Notes: generated by a model from the sequence alone, not told the origin. Shown: positions 17,824 to 28,053, numbered from the stretch's first letter. The stretch: 64,000 nt of DNA from Lachnospiraceae bacterium (GCA_014799465.1 JAAVHZ010000008.1:1-64000), one strand, 5' to 3'. Numbers and translations: made by a program.

Positions 17824-18501
17824 ATGGGTAATGAGAAATCAAATGATGATAAGATTAAAGAAATGGGGCAGATAGAACTGCATGGAAACAGCAGTGGATA
17901 TAATATACATCTTCTGTCAGTTATAGGCGAGATAGAGGGGCATGACCTTCTTCCATCTACAAGTAAGACAACAAAATATGAGCATGTGCTTCCAAAGCTT
18001 GCTTCAATAGAGGAAGACAGCAGATATGATGGCGTACTGATTATTATAAATACAGTTGGAGGAGATGTGGAGTCAGGTCTTGCCATAGCAGAAATGATTG
18101 CTTCGCTAAGTAAGCCTACAGTATCACTTGTACTTGGAGGCAGCCATTCCATAGGAGTTCCGTTAAGCGTATCAGCAGATTATTCATTTATTGTGCCTAC
18201 AGGTACTATGGTAATTCATCCAGTCAGAATGAATGGAATGTTTATAGGAGCACCACAGACATATGAATATTTTCAGTTAATACAAGATAGGATAGTAAGT
18301 TTTATAGACAGCCATTCAAAAATATCTAAAGAAAGAATCGAAGAAATGATGCTGAATACAGGTATGCTTACTAAAGATTTGGGAACTATACTGGTAGGAG
18401 AGCAGGCAGTTAAAGAGGGAATCATTAATGAAGTAGGCGGTATAAAGGATGCATTGCATAAACTATATGAGTTAATAAAAAAAAGTAAGGAAGCTGATTA
18501 G
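17824..18501 (+). CDS. ClpP-family serine protease, TepA-like
   Basis: A 225-residue ClpP/crotonase-fold protein like B. subtilis TepA, a cytosolic ClpP-like protease linked to protein export. Seen: GEIEGHDLL near the start, INTVGGDVESGLAIAEMI, the likely nucleophile in GGSHSIGVPLS, and the catalytic histidine in MVIHPVRMNG. No hydrophobic signal is present, so it is not an SppA-type membrane protease. An in-frame ATG at 17773 is possible, but GAAAGG upstream of 17824 and the homologous start favour the shorter form. It lies 60 bases after the second dynamin gene. In Bacillus tepA is next to the ftsK-type gene spoIIIE, and here ftsK is one gene further on. A palindromic repeat follows directly. 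Confidence 0.85.
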   Translation: MGNEKSNDDKIKEMGQIELHGNSSGYNIHLLSVIGEIEGHDLLPSTSKTTKYEHVLPKLASIEEDSRYDGVLIIINTVGGDVESGLAIAEMIASLSKPTVSLVLGGSHSIGVPLSVSADYSFIVPTGTMVIHPVRMNGMFIGAPQTYEYFQLIQDRIVSFIDSHSKISKERIEEMMLNTGMLTKDLGTILVGEQAVKEGIINEVGGIKDALHKLYELIKKSKEAD

Positions 18502-18508
18502 TCAGATA

Positions 18509-18631
18509 GTTACAGTTCAGCCATGCCAATGTCGGGCATCCGCCCTATAGAGAATAATATATAATAATTTCTTAGTGAGCAAGCTCCTACGAAATTATTA
18601 TATATTATTCTCTGCATGGCTGAATTATTAC
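18509..18631. repeat. Palindromic repeat element, copy 2
   Basis: A 123-base copy in the same orientation as copy 1. It starts with TACAGTTCAGCCATGCC (18511-18527) and ends with GCATGGCTGAATTATTAC (18614-18631). The perfect 23-base stem is at 18549-18571 and 18591-18613. The only difference from copy 1 in the 79-base core is one base in the loop (C to T). It lies 8 bases after the tepA-like stop codon and may also act on transcript ends. Confidence 0.88.
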
Positions 18632-18693
18632 ACTTTACATTATACATAAAATATGCCCACTTGAATTATAATTAAATAAATAGTAAAATAGAT

Positions 18694-18702
18694 TGGTATA
18701 AT
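18694..18702 (+). promoter_or_regulatory. Extended -10 promoter of uppP
   Basis: TGGTATAAT (TATAAT at 18697-18702) lies 50 bases before the uppP start, with no good -35 at 17 bases. A small GCCGC/GCGGC hairpin (18722-18735) follows in the leader. Confidence 0.5.
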
Positions 18703-18751
18703 CTGAGAAAGAAAAAAATTAGCCGCATTTGCGGCAGAATGAGAGGAAAAT

Positions 18752-19627
18752 ATGGATTTATTACAAGCTATTATATTAGGATTCATACAAGGCGTTGCAG
18801 AGTTCCTGCCTATAAGCAGTTCAGGACATCTGGCATTGGCAAAAAAGATATTCGGATTGTCAGATGTAGGGCTTACATTTGACCTTTTACTGCATTTTGG
18901 AACTCTGGTTGCAGTGTTTGTGGTATATTGGAAAGACATATGGAAACTTATAAAAGAAGGTGTAATGATAATACGTGATGTATGTATTAACATAAGTTAT
19001 TTTTTTATAAAAGTATTTAAAAAGAAAGAAAATAAATACAGAAAAATTGTGGATACACCATACAGACGTTTTGTAATGCTTGTTATAGTATCAACCATAC
19101 CTACAGGGATAATCGGACTTATATTTAAAGAAGTATTCAATATGGATAATCCAAGCCTGCTGGTTGTGGGACTGAGTCTTTTAATTACATCCTGTCTTCT
19201 TTATATGGTAGATGAACTTCCAAACGGCAGAAAAAGGGAAAGTAAAGTTACATATAAAAATGCGGTGTTTGTCGGTGTTGCACAGGGAATTGCAACGCTT
19301 CCGGGATTATCACGCTCAGGTACAACTATAACTGCGGAAGTATTTTGTGGTTTTGACAGAAGCTTTGCTGTAAAATATTCATTTATAATGTCAATTCCTG
19401 CTATACTTGGTGCAAATATACTGGATTTAAAAGATTTATTTTCCCCTGCAAATAGTATTTCAGGTGTCGAACTTGTCAATTATTTGGTAGGTACTGTAGT
19501 GGCAGGTCTTGTAGGATATGTATGTATTAAGACAATGCTTGTTGTGATTAGAAATAAAAAGTTTAAATACTTTTCATACTATTGCTTTGCAGTCGGACTT
19601 ATTGCTGTAATAGCAAATTTTATTTAA
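18752..19627 (+). CDS. uppP: Undecaprenyl-diphosphatase
   Basis: A 291-residue integral membrane enzyme (BacA family). It removes a phosphate from undecaprenyl diphosphate, recycling the lipid carrier for wall synthesis and giving bacitracin tolerance. The two signature motifs are present: EFLPISSSGHLALA near residue 17 and GLSRSGTTITAEVFCGFDR near 190. About eight membrane helices are visible. An extra charged loop (residues ~85-105, FKKKENKYRKIV) is longer than in E. coli BacA but common in Clostridia. The ATG follows GAGAGGAAA. Confidence 0.96.
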   Translation: MDLLQAIILGFIQGVAEFLPISSSGHLALAKKIFGLSDVGLTFDLLLHFGTLVAVFVVYWKDIWKLIKEGVMIIRDVCINISYFFIKVFKKKENKYRKIVDTPYRRFVMLVIVSTIPTGIIGLIFKEVFNMDNPSLLVVGLSLLITSCLLYMVDELPNGRKRESKVTYKNAVFVGVAQGIATLPGLSRSGTTITAEVFCGFDRSFAVKYSFIMSIPAILGANILDLKDLFSPANSISGVELVNYLVGTVVAGLVGYVCIKTMLVVIRNKKFKYFSYYCFAVGLIAVIANFI

Positions 19628-19667
19628 TAATTAATGGTATATAAATTACAGAAAAGAGAGGATTAAG

Positions 19668-22340
19668 ATGGCTTCAGCACAGAAAGGCAGAACTTCGTCA
19701 GCTAGAACTGTAAAGGGAAGCAGTACAAAAACTAAAACAAAGCCGGCAAAATCTTCTGCGTCAAAGAAAAAGCTTGAGGAGCCTATTGCTGCAAAACGCA
19801 GACTTTCACCGGAAGAAGCGGCACTGCATATGGAGATAAAATTATGGATATCACTTGCAGTGGCGGTTCTTCTGGAATTGAGCAATTTTGGTGTAATAGG
19901 CAAATTTGGTAATGTTGTCAGCAGTTTTATGTTTGGGATGTTTGGATTATTTGCATATATAATTCCGGTACTTTTATTCCTGGGATTTAATTTTATTATG
20001 GTAAATATGAATAATCCAAAAGTCATAACTAAGATGATAACAGCAGTGTTACTGGTTTTATTGTTTTGTGCAGCTTTTCAATTAATTATGACAGGAAGCA
20101 GCATGGAGGAGTTCTATAAACTCTGCTCAGAAAAGAGAAACGGCGGAGGGCTTATAGGAGGACTTATAGGAACAGGACTGGCAGTTATTGTAGGTTTATA
20201 TGGTGCTTACATAGTAATATTTTTTCTTATTATAATATGTACAATATTAATTACTGAAAAATCATTTGTAGGTGGAATAAAGAAAGGGTATTCTGCTACA
20301 AAGAGCAATATAGTAAAGATTAAAGAAGAGAGTGCCGTATACAATGAGGCAAAAGAGAAGAATAAAAGATATAATAAAAAGTATACCGGAGTTGCAGATG
20401 TAAAACTTAAGAACCCGGATAAACCGGATGAAAATCTTCATGAAATACACAATGTATACAGAGGGCCTGTAAGTACATATGATATTGACCCGGAAACAGC
20501 AGAAGTTGTTGAAGAACATAAACGTATTGTAGAACATGAAATATATGAGCCAGTGGAAAAACATGATACGATGGAAAAATATGAGACAGTAGAAAAACAC
20601 GATACGATGGAAAATAATCAGGCTCATATGGAGGAAACAGTAAGGCATGAAGAGAAAAATGAACCTTTTAAACCTAAAGAAAAAATCGAAGTAAGCAAGG
20701 CAGCAAAAGAAGTGATGGGAAGGAAGGCATTTTCCACAGCGAATATTCCACAGCCCAAACCATCTGACGGAAATGAACAAAAAGCACCTGATGTTTCAAA
20801 AGGTATTACTACTCCGGTAGAACCCGGAAAGGTGGTGGAGCAGAAAAAGGGCACAAAGAAAATATTCAGATATGAGTTTCCACCATTGAGCTTACTAAAA
20901 AAGGGCAATATAAAACGGAAAAACCCTGCCATGAAAGGACTAAGTGAGACAGCATTTAAGCTTCAGGAAATTCTAAAGAATTTTGGTGTAAACGTAACAG
21001 TAACGAATGAGAGCAGAGGTCCTTCTGTTACAAGATACGAGCTTCAGCCGGAAATGGGAACTAAGGTAAGTAAGATTACCTCACTTACAGATGATATAAA
21101 GCTGAATCTTGCGGCAGCAGATATAAGGATTGAGGCACCTATACCGGGTAAGGCAGCAGTAGGTATAGAGGTGCCAAATGATACAAGGGATCCTGTATTT
21201 TTAAGAGACCTTATAGAATCAGATGAACTGAAAAATCATCCTTCAAAGCTTGCATTTGCGGCCGGTATGGATATAGCAGGTAATGTAATAGTGGCAGATA
21301 TAGCGAAGATGCCGCATATGCTTATAGCCGGTACTACAGGTTCGGGTAAATCAGTGTTTACCAATTCAATAATAATGAGTATCCTTTACAGAGCTGACCC
21401 TATGGAGGTCAAGGTTATAATAGTAGATCCAAAGGTAGTTGAATTTGGTGTATATAATGGGATACCACATCTTCTGACACCGGTAGTTACAGACCCGAGA
21501 AAGGCAGCAGGGGCACTTGCATGGGCTGTAAATGAAATGTCTGACAGATATAAAAAATTTGCAGAATATAATGTAAGAGACCTTAAAGGATATAATGAGA
21601 AGATAAGCAGCGAAGAGCCTAAGGAAGGAGAACCGCCGCTTCAAAAACTTCCGCAGATACTTATTATAATAGACGAGCTTGCCGACCTTATGATGGTGGC
21701 GGCAAAGGAAGTGGAAAGTTCAATATGCCGTCTGGCACAGTTAGCGAGGGCAGCAGGAATACATCTTGTAATAGCTACACAAAGACCGTCTGTTGACGTA
21801 GTGACAGGACTTATAAAGGCAAACATACCATCAAGAGTTGCACTTTTAGTATCTTCGGGAATAGATTCCAGAACAATCATAGATATAAATGGTGCTGAAA
21901 AACTTTTGGGAAATGGAGATATGCTGTTCTATCCTTCAGGATATGTAAAGCCTGTAAGGGTACAGGGAGCATTTGTATCAGACGGAGAGGTTCAGTCAGT
22001 AGTTGAATTTATAACATCTCATACGGAGAAGGTAGAATATAACGAAGAAATAACAAATCAGCCTATTTCTTCCGAATCTTCTGACGCAACAGAAGAAGAC
22101 AGTGGTAATTCAAGGGATTCATACTTTGCGGAAGCCGGAAAGTTTGTGATAGAAAAGGGCAAAGGTTCTACAAGTATGCTGCAAAGAATGTACAGAATAG
22201 GATTTAACAGGGCAGCACGTATTATGGATCAGCTCGCACAGGCTGGCGTGGTAGGCGAAGAGGAAGGCACAAAACCAAGAAAGGTTTTAATGACACTGGA
22301 AGAATTTGAAGACTTTTTAAAAAGTGAAACTAATGGATAG
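19668..22340 (+). CDS. ftsK: DNA translocase FtsK/SpoIIIE
   Basis: An 890-residue septal DNA pump. A basic Ser/Ala/Lys-rich N-terminus is followed by four membrane helices (about residues 60-205) and a charged linker. The linker carries a short internal repeat ([20 protein letters not shown], from 18-base DNA units near 20560-20615). The motor has the Walker [10 protein letters not shown] near residue 560 and Walker [14 protein letters not shown] near 665. The C-terminal gamma winged helix ([22 protein letters not shown]) would read polar DNA sites. It moves chromosome arms across the division or sporulation septum. The ATG follows AGAGAGGA. The next gene fhs starts 23 bases after the stop. 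Confidence 0.96.
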   Translation: MASAQKGRTSSARTVKGSSTKTKTKPAKSSASKKKLEEPIAAKRRLSPEEAALHMEIKLWISLAVAVLLELSNFGVIGKFGNVVSSFMFGMFGLFAYIIPVLLFLGFNFIMVNMNNPKVITKMITAVLLVLLFCAAFQLIMTGSSMEEFYKLCSEKRNGGGLIGGLIGTGLAVIVGLYGAYIVIFFLIIICTILITEKSFVGGIKKGYSATKSNIVKIKEESAVYNEAKEKNKRYNKKYTGVADVKLKNPDKPDENLHEIHNVYRGPVSTYDIDPETAEVVEEHKRIVEHEIYEPVEKHDTMEKYETVEKHDTMENNQAHMEETVRHEEKNEPFKPKEKIEVSKAAKEVMGRKAFSTANIPQPKPSDGNEQKAPDVSKGITTPVEPGKVVEQKKGTKKIFRYEFPPLSLLKKGNIKRKNPAMKGLSETAFKLQEILKNFGVNVTVTNESRGPSVTRYELQPEMGTKVSKITSLTDDIKLNLAAADIRIEAPIPGKAAVGIEVPNDTRDPVFLRDLIESDELKNHPSKLAFAAGMDIAGNVIVADIAKMPHMLIAGTTGSGKSVFTNSIIMSILYRADPMEVKVIIVDPKVVEFGVYNGIPHLLTPVVTDPRKAAGALAWAVNEMSDRYKKFAEYNVRDLKGYNEKISSEEPKEGEPPLQKLPQILIIIDELADLMMVAAKEVESSICRLAQLARAAGIHLVIATQRPSVDVVTGLIKANIPSRVALLVSSGIDSRTIIDINGAEKLLGNGDMLFYPSGYVKPVRVQGAFVSDGEVQSVVEFITSHTEKVEYNEEITNQPISSESSDATEEDSGNSRDSYFAEAGKFVIEKGKGSTSMLQRMYRIGFNRAARIMDQLAQAGVVGEEEGTKPRKVLMTLEEFEDFLKSETNG

Positions 22341-22363
22341 AAGCACAATGTAAGGAGGAAGAA

Positions 22364-24034
22364 ATGAAGACAGATATTGAAATTGCTCAGGAGGCAGTAA
22401 TGCTTCCGATTAAAGAGGTGGCAGCTAAAGCAGGAATAGCAGAGGATGATTTGGAATTTTACGGAAAGTATAAGGCAAAAATTTCTGACAGTTATTATGA
22501 AAAAATAAAAAACAATCCGGATGGAAAACTTGTACTTGTAACAGCTATTAATCCTACACCGGCAGGTGAAGGAAAGACAACTACTACAGTAGGACTGGGA
22601 CAGGCACTTGGAAAGCTTAATAAAAATGCAGTTATCGCACTAAGAGAGCCTTCATTAGGACCATGTTTTGGTATAAAAGGAGGGGCAGCAGGAGGCGGAT
22701 ATGCACAGGTCGTTCCGATGGAAGACCTTAATCTGCATTTTACCGGAGATTTTCATGCTATTACTTCAGCTAATAATCTTCTTGCAGCATTAATTGATAA
22801 CCATATACATCAGGGAAACGGGCTGCAGATTGATACAAGACAGGTAGTATGGAAACGTTGTGAAGATATGAATGACAGGGCACTCAGAAATATAGTTGTA
22901 GGTCTTGGGTCTAAAATGGACGGATTTGTAAGGGAAGACCATTTTGTTATAACTGTTGCATCAGAGATAATGGCAATTTTATGCCTTGCTGATGACATAG
23001 ATGACTTAAAAGACAGATTAGGTAAGATAATAGTAGCATACAATATAAAGGGAGAACCTGTTACTGCAAAGGAACTTAATGCAGTTGGAGCGATGGCGGC
23101 ACTTTTAAAAGATGCAATAAAGCCTAATATAATACAGACTTTAGAACATACTCCGGCGCTTGTACATGGTGGTCCATTTGCCAATATTGCACATGGATGT
23201 AATTCTGTAAGAGCCACAAAAACTGCACTTAAGATGGCAGATATAGTAGTTACTGAGGCGGGATTCGGTGCAGACCTTGGAGCAGAAAAATTTCTTGATA
23301 TTAAATGCAGGATGGCAGGACTTAAACCTGATGCCATTGTACTTGTGGCAACAGTACGTGCACTTAAGTATAACGGAGGAGTACAAAAGGCCGACTTAAA
23401 TAAGGAAAATATGGATGCTCTGAAAAAGGGAATAGTAAATCTGGAGAAGCATATTGAGAACCTTCAGTTATATGGAGTTCCTGTAGTAGTGACGCTTAAT
23501 TCATTTATAACAGATACAGATAATGAAATTGAATTTGTCAGAAATTTCTGCGAAGAGAGGAACTGTGAGTTTGCATTATCAGAAGTCTGGGAAAAAGGCG
23601 GAGAGGGCGGTATTGCCCTGGCACAGAAGGTACTTGATACTCTTGAGAATAAGGAAAGTCATTTTACACCTATATATCCTGATGAAATGTCACTAAAAGA
23701 TAAGATTAATGCAATATCTACTAAAATATATGGTGCAGATGGAGTTACTTATTCACCGGCAGCAGAAAAGGCACTTCAAAAGATTACTGATATGGGATTT
23801 GGAAATATGCCGGTATGCATGGCAAAAACACAATATTCTTTATCTGATGACCAGACAAAACTAGGACGTCCTGAAGGTTTTGATATAAATGTAAGAGAAG
23901 TGTATGTATCAGCAGGAGCAGGTTTCGTAGTGGCAGTAACAGGAGCAATTATGACTATGCCGGGTCTGCCTAAAGTACCGGCTGCAAATAATATAGATGT
24001 AGATGAAAAGGGAATGATAACAGGATTATTCTAA
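22364..24034 (+). CDS. fhs: Formate-tetrahydrofolate ligase
   Basis: A 556-residue enzyme of the usual length. It joins formate to tetrahydrofolate with ATP to give 10-formyl-THF, the first methyl-branch step in acetogens and a source of one-carbon units in other anaerobes. Seen: the P-loop [33 protein letters not shown], and [20 protein letters not shown] (the family signature). FolD (26407) is the partner enzyme. Fmt (32039) uses the product. The ATG follows AAGGAGGAAG. It is probably cotranscribed with ftsK upstream and dapF downstream. Confidence 0.97.
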   Translation: MKTDIEIAQEAVMLPIKEVAAKAGIAEDDLEFYGKYKAKISDSYYEKIKNNPDGKLVLVTAINPTPAGEGKTTTTVGLGQALGKLNKNAVIALREPSLGPCFGIKGGAAGGGYAQVVPMEDLNLHFTGDFHAITSANNLLAALIDNHIHQGNGLQIDTRQVVWKRCEDMNDRALRNIVVGLGSKMDGFVREDHFVITVASEIMAILCLADDIDDLKDRLGKIIVAYNIKGEPVTAKELNAVGAMAALLKDAIKPNIIQTLEHTPALVHGGPFANIAHGCNSVRATKTALKMADIVVTEAGFGADLGAEKFLDIKCRMAGLKPDAIVLVATVRALKYNGGVQKADLNKENMDALKKGIVNLEKHIENLQLYGVPVVVTLNSFITDTDNEIEFVRNFCEERNCEFALSEVWEKGGEGGIALAQKVLDTLENKESHFTPIYPDEMSLKDKINAISTKIYGADGVTYSPAAEKALQKITDMGFGNMPVCMAKTQYSLSDDQTKLGRPEGFDINVREVYVSAGAGFVVAVTGAIMTMPGLPKVPAANNIDVDEKGMITGLF

Positions 24035-24061
24035 AAAATACTTTGGAGGTATTGTATCGAT

Positions 24062-24910
24062 ATGGTATTAAAATTCAGTAAAATGCATGGAACGGCAAAT
24101 GACTATGTATATGTAAACTGTTTTGAGCAGCAGGTTAATGAGCCTGAAAAGCTGGCTGTAGCAGTCAGTGACAGACATACCGGAATAGGCTCGGATGGTC
24201 TTATACTTATATGTCCGTCAGATAAGGCGGATTGCAGAATGGCAATGTATAATGCTGACGGCTCAGAAGGAATGATGTGTGGAAATGGCATACGGTGTGT
24301 GGCAAAATACGCATATGAACATGGTATTGTACCAAAAGATGCTAATAACATTACAGTGGAGACTAAAAGTGGTATTAAGGAGTTGGAATTAACCATAGAA
24401 AATGGAAAGGTCACATATGTGGCAGTTGATATGGGAAAGGCAGTTCTTATTCCGAAAGATATTCCTGTATTGGATGATGGAGATGATTTTGTCAAAAGGG
24501 TCCTTAATATTGGCGGCAGGGATTATGAGGTTACATGTGTATCAATGGGGAATCCCCATGCAGTGGTATTTACTAATGGCATAGATGATATGGAACTGGA
24601 AAAAATCGGACCAATGTTTGAACATTATAAACTTTTTCCACAGCAGATTAATACTGAATTCGTAGAAGTTATCGACAGCCATAATCTTAAGATGAGGGTA
24701 TGGGAACGAGGTTCAGGTGAAACTATGTCATGTGGTACAGGAACATGTGCGGTTACTGTTGCGGCAGTTCTTAATGGATATTGCAGTATGGACGAGGAAA
24801 TTACGGTAAATATACGGGGCGGACAGTTAAAAGATACATATCTTAGTGATGGAAGAGTCATTATGCGTGGTACGGCAACCCATGTATTTGACGGTGAGAT
24901 TGAAATATAG
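24062..24910 (+). CDS. dapF: Diaminopimelate epimerase
   Basis: A 282-residue PLP-independent epimerase. It turns LL-diaminopimelate into the meso form for lysine and peptidoglycan. The two catalytic cysteines are visible in ADGSEGMMCGNGIRC (near residue 75) and in SGETMSCGTGTCAV (near 223). KMHGTANDYVYV at the start is typical, with YVYV where many family members have FVVV. The ATG follows TTTGGAGG. The muramyl ligase gene starts 20 bases after its stop, putting supply and use of meso-DAP together. Confidence 0.96.
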   Translation: MVLKFSKMHGTANDYVYVNCFEQQVNEPEKLAVAVSDRHTGIGSDGLILICPSDKADCRMAMYNADGSEGMMCGNGIRCVAKYAYEHGIVPKDANNITVETKSGIKELELTIENGKVTYVAVDMGKAVLIPKDIPVLDDGDDFVKRVLNIGGRDYEVTCVSMGNPHAVVFTNGIDDMELEKIGPMFEHYKLFPQQINTEFVEVIDSHNLKMRVWERGSGETMSCGTGTCAVTVAAVLNGYCSMDEEITVNIRGGQLKDTYLSDGRVIMRGTATHVFDGEIEI

Positions 24911-24930
24911 CCATGAATGGAGTGTAGCAT

Positions 24931-26400
24931 ATGAAACTTGAAAAAATATTGGAAAAGACACAATACACATTGCTGTCGGGAAGTCTTGATACAGATATAG
25001 ATGATATTGTATATGATTCAAGAAAAGCCAAAGAAGGAACAGCATTTGTATGTATGACAGGAGCACAGGCTGATGGTCATAAGTTTATACAGGGTGCAGT
25101 GGATAATGGCACAAAAGTCATTATAATAGAACATGAAGTAGATATGATACCCGGAGTTACATATATACAGATGGATGATACAAGGGCAGGGCTTGCATAT
25201 ATGTCGGCAGCATTGTTTGAATATCCGGCAGAAAGACTTACTGTAATAGGGCTTACCGGAACAAAAGGCAAGACTACTACAACATTTATGATAAAATCAA
25301 TACTGGAAAAAGCCGGAAAAAAGGTAGGTATAATAGGAACTATCGGTGTATTTATGGGAGAACAATATATACAGACACATAATACAACACCAGAGTCCTA
25401 TGATATACAATATTATTTTAAAAAGATGGCAGATATGGGATGTGATACAGTGGTTATGGAAGTGTCATCACAGGCATTAAAACTTAACAGGACAGCAGGT
25501 ATCATGTTTGATTATGCTATATATACAAATCTCTCACCTGACCATATTGGTGAAAATGAGCATAAAGATATGGAAGAATATATATACTGCAAGAGTCTTC
25601 TGTTTAAGCAGTGCAGACATGGAATATTTAATGTGGATGATGAACATTCACATGATATGATGGAAGGAGCAGTATGTGATATAACTACTTATGGATTCGA
25701 TAAAAAGGCAGATCTTATTGCAGGGGAAGTTAAATACCTGATTGAACCGGGATTTATTGGAATAGAATATGAATCTTCAGGAATAATAGATGGAAATGTA
25801 AAAGTAAATACACCGGGAAAGTTCTCTGCTTATAATTCAATGGCAGCGATGTGTGTTGCATCTTTTATGGGAGCGGATTATGAAAATATGCTTGCTGCAC
25901 TTAATGAAGTAGCGGTAAGAGGAAGGGTAGAACCTGTTAAGATATCGGACAGATTTAATCTTCTGATAGATTATGCACATAATGCAATGAGTCTTGAGAG
26001 TCTCCTTACTACCATAAAGGATTATGAACCGGGGAGAATAGTATGCCTGTTCGGATGCGGAGGCAACCGTTCAAAACTAAGACGGTATGAAATGGGTGAG
26101 ATATCAGGAAAATATGCAGATTTATCAGTAATTACAGCAGATAATTCCAGATATGAAGATGTAATGGACATCATTGAAGACATTAAGACGGGAATACATA
26201 AGACCACAGGAAAATATGTGGTTATTCCTGACAGAAAGGAAGCTATTAAATACTGTATAGAAAATGCCGAAGACGGAGATATTATACTTCTCTGTGGCAA
26301 GGGGCATGAAGATTATCAGGAGATAAATGGAGAAAGGCATCCTTTTGATGAAAGGGTCATAATAAATGAGATATTAACAGAAATAGATTGGAAAGGATAG
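24931..26400 (+). CDS. murE: UDP-MurNAc-tripeptide synthetase (MurE)
   Basis: A 489-residue Mur ligase that adds the third amino acid to the UDP-MurNAc dipeptide in the cytosol. Three domains are visible: an N-terminal UDP-binding part (DIVYDSRKAKEGTAFVC), a central ATPase with GTKGKTTTTFM near residue 110, and a C-terminal domain. The specificity loop reads ITADNSRYEDV where DAP-adding enzymes have DNPR, so the proline is replaced by serine while the arginine that holds the DAP carboxylate is kept. This and the adjacent dapF suggest meso-DAP as the substrate. The neighbouring folD begins directly after the stop. It lies outside the dcw cluster at the right end. A paralog elsewhere cannot be excluded. 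Confidence 0.9.
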   Translation: MKLEKILEKTQYTLLSGSLDTDIDDIVYDSRKAKEGTAFVCMTGAQADGHKFIQGAVDNGTKVIIIEHEVDMIPGVTYIQMDDTRAGLAYMSAALFEYPAERLTVIGLTGTKGKTTTTFMIKSILEKAGKKVGIIGTIGVFMGEQYIQTHNTTPESYDIQYYFKKMADMGCDTVVMEVSSQALKLNRTAGIMFDYAIYTNLSPDHIGENEHKDMEEYIYCKSLLFKQCRHGIFNVDDEHSHDMMEGAVCDITTYGFDKKADLIAGEVKYLIEPGFIGIEYESSGIIDGNVKVNTPGKFSAYNSMAAMCVASFMGADYENMLAALNEVAVRGRVEPVKISDRFNLLIDYAHNAMSLESLLTTIKDYEPGRIVCLFGCGGNRSKLRRYEMGEISGKYADLSVITADNSRYEDVMDIIEDIKTGIHKTTGKYVVIPDRKEAIKYCIENAEDGDIILLCGKGHEDYQEINGERHPFDERVIINEILTEIDWKG

Positions 26401-26406
26401 ATGGAA

Positions 26407-27243
26407 ATGGCAGTACTGATAGACGGAAAAAAGATTTCAACAGAGATAAAGGAAGAACTAAAAGAGCAGGTGAAAAAATATAAAGAACAGGGAAAAGAGA
26501 TTACTCTTGCTGTGATACAGGTGGGAAATGACCCTGCATCTTCTGTATATGTCAGAAATAAAAAGAAAGCGTGTGAATATATAGGAATTAATTCACTCGC
26601 ATATGAACTTGAAGAGAGTACAACAGAGGAAGAACTTCTTAAATTAATAGGAGAATTAAACGGCAGGGATGATGTAAACGGAATATTGGTACAGCTTCCG
26701 TTGCCGGCTCATATTAATGAGGACAAAATAATAGAGACAATAGACAGTAAAAAGGATGTGGACGGTTTTCATCCTATGAGTGTTGGAGCACTATCTATAG
26801 GCAGAAAAGGGTTTGTTTCATGTACTCCTGCCGGAATTATACAGCTTTTAAAAAGAAGCAATATTGATATAGCAGGAAAGGAATGTGTTGTGGTTGGAAG
26901 AAGTAATATAGTAGGTAAGCCTATGGCAATGCTTCTTTTAAGGGAAAACGGTACTGTTACCATAGCACATTCAAAGACAAAGAATCTGAAAGAAGTTACA
27001 AAAAGGGCGGATATACTTGTGGCAGCAGTTGGGAAACCAAAGTTTATAACGGCAGATTATGTAAAAGAAGGTGCTGTAGTTATAGATGTGGGTATACACA
27101 GAAATGAAGATAATAAGTTATGCGGAGATGTGGATTTTGATTCGGTAGTAGATAAAGTAAGTGCAATTACTCCTGTTCCCGGAGGTGTAGGACCTATGAC
27201 GATAGCTATGTTGATGTATAATTGTGTAAACAGCGTGATGTAA
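26407..27243 (+). CDS. folD: Bifunctional methylene-THF dehydrogenase/methenyl-THF cyclohydrolase
   Basis: A 278-residue enzyme that interconverts 5,10-methylene-THF and 10-formyl-THF with NADP. Seen: the catalytic lysine motif YVRNKKKACEYIGI near residue 50, GILVQLPLPAHI, the DKDVDGFHP-like KKDVDGFHPMSVG, and the NADP-binding GRSNIVGKPMAMLL, ending in TPVPGGVGPMT. An in-frame ATG at 26401 directly follows the murE stop, but GAAAGGA ends only 3 bases before it and 9 bases before 26407, so 26407 is preferred. It belongs with Fhs functionally. A terminator follows. Confidence 0.96.
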   Translation: MAVLIDGKKISTEIKEELKEQVKKYKEQGKEITLAVIQVGNDPASSVYVRNKKKACEYIGINSLAYELEESTTEEELLKLIGELNGRDDVNGILVQLPLPAHINEDKIIETIDSKKDVDGFHPMSVGALSIGRKGFVSCTPAGIIQLLKRSNIDIAGKECVVVGRSNIVGKPMAMLLLRENGTVTIAHSKTKNLKEVTKRADILVAAVGKPKFITADYVKEGAVVIDVGIHRNEDNKLCGDVDFDSVVDKVSAITPVPGGVGPMTIAMLMYNCVNSVM

Positions 27244-27254
27244 TTAGAAGAAAT

Positions 27255-27291
27255 GGGGCTGTCACATTGAAGTTAGTGTGCAGCTCTTTTT
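27255..27291 (+). terminator. Terminator after folD
   Basis: GGGCTG pairs with CAGCTC (one G-U), and an inner CACA pairs with TGTG. Six Ts follow. It ends the uppP/ftsK-to-folD gene run. Confidence 0.75.
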
Positions 27292-27351
27292 CAGTGAAAA
27301 AATCATACACTTCAAACGGATATCAACAAAAATCAGATGAAAATATTTTTA

Positions 27352-27380
27352 TAGACGGTGAAAAGTAAGTATGGTACAAT
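27352..27380 (+). promoter_or_regulatory. Promoter of the DarTG-like locus
   Basis: TAGACG (27352-27357) and TACAAT (27375-27380) are 17 bases apart, with TGG giving an extended -10. The remaining ~160 bases up to the broken toxin gene hold no gene that I can see. Confidence 0.5.
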
Positions 27381-27538
27381 TACACATATAAAATGATGTA
27401 TTGAAATTATTTGTGAAATAACTAAAAGAGTATACATATATAAGACGAAGGAATGAGCTACACATAGGAAGAAAGTAGTGCATAATGCTTATATAGCGGA
27501 GGTAAATAGGAATTAATATAGAATGAGGAGGAATAGAT

Positions 27539-28032
27539 ATGGGGATTGAAACAGCAATGACAAAAAATCTTTTGTATCATTTAACGAAACTTAGTAATTT
27601 AGATTAAATTATTAAACATGGGATGTTACCAAGAAGAAAAATAATAGAAAAGAAACTTCAATTTGAGGATATTGCAGATACTCATATAATTTCAAAACGG
27701 CAGGAACTTGGTTTAGATATTTATACACCATTTCATTTTCACCCATATTCAGCTTTTGATGTTGCTGTAAAAAATAAATATAAGGGACAGGATATGATAT
27801 ATTTATGTATTACCAGAGAAAAAGCACAAGCTGATAAATATAAAATTTTACCGAAGCACCCTCTTTCGGTAAGTGAATGTCTTACATATAAAAAATATTT
27901 ATTAATGAATTTTATTGTATATATGTGAAATCTGAGATACAAAAGAACATGGTAATTAATATTTTGAATGATAATGAAGTATATTTTCCGCTTCCCAATA
28001 TATATGTTCAAAAAGTTTGGTTTAATACATAA
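27539..28032 (+). pseudogene. Broken DarT-like DNA ADP-ribosyltransferase toxin
   Basis: An excellent AGGAGG site precedes the ATG at 27539, and translation gives TKNLLYHLTKLSNLD, then a TAA at 27605. The same frame continues with IIKHGMLPRRK, later TPFHFHPYSAFDV and KILPKHPLS. This is the order expected of the DarT N-terminal part, which modifies single-stranded DNA. A segment of perhaps 40-50 residues seems missing just after KILPKHPLS. The following SECLTYKK looks like the site with the catalytic Glu. One base is missing in the A-run at 27890-27895. One added A restores KIFINEFYCIYVKSEIQK and the C-terminal end VWFNT before a TAA at 28030. So there are three lesions: a nonsense codon, a deletion and a frameshift. 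The assignment to DarT rests on sequence resemblance and on the intact DarG-like gene next to it. Confidence 0.78.
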
Positions 28033-28053
28033 GGAAATTGAAAGGAGGCAGTT

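Noticed and set aside
22810-23337. Minus-strand frame of 175 codons within fhs
   Set aside because: Shadow of a highly conserved enzyme; no independent signal.
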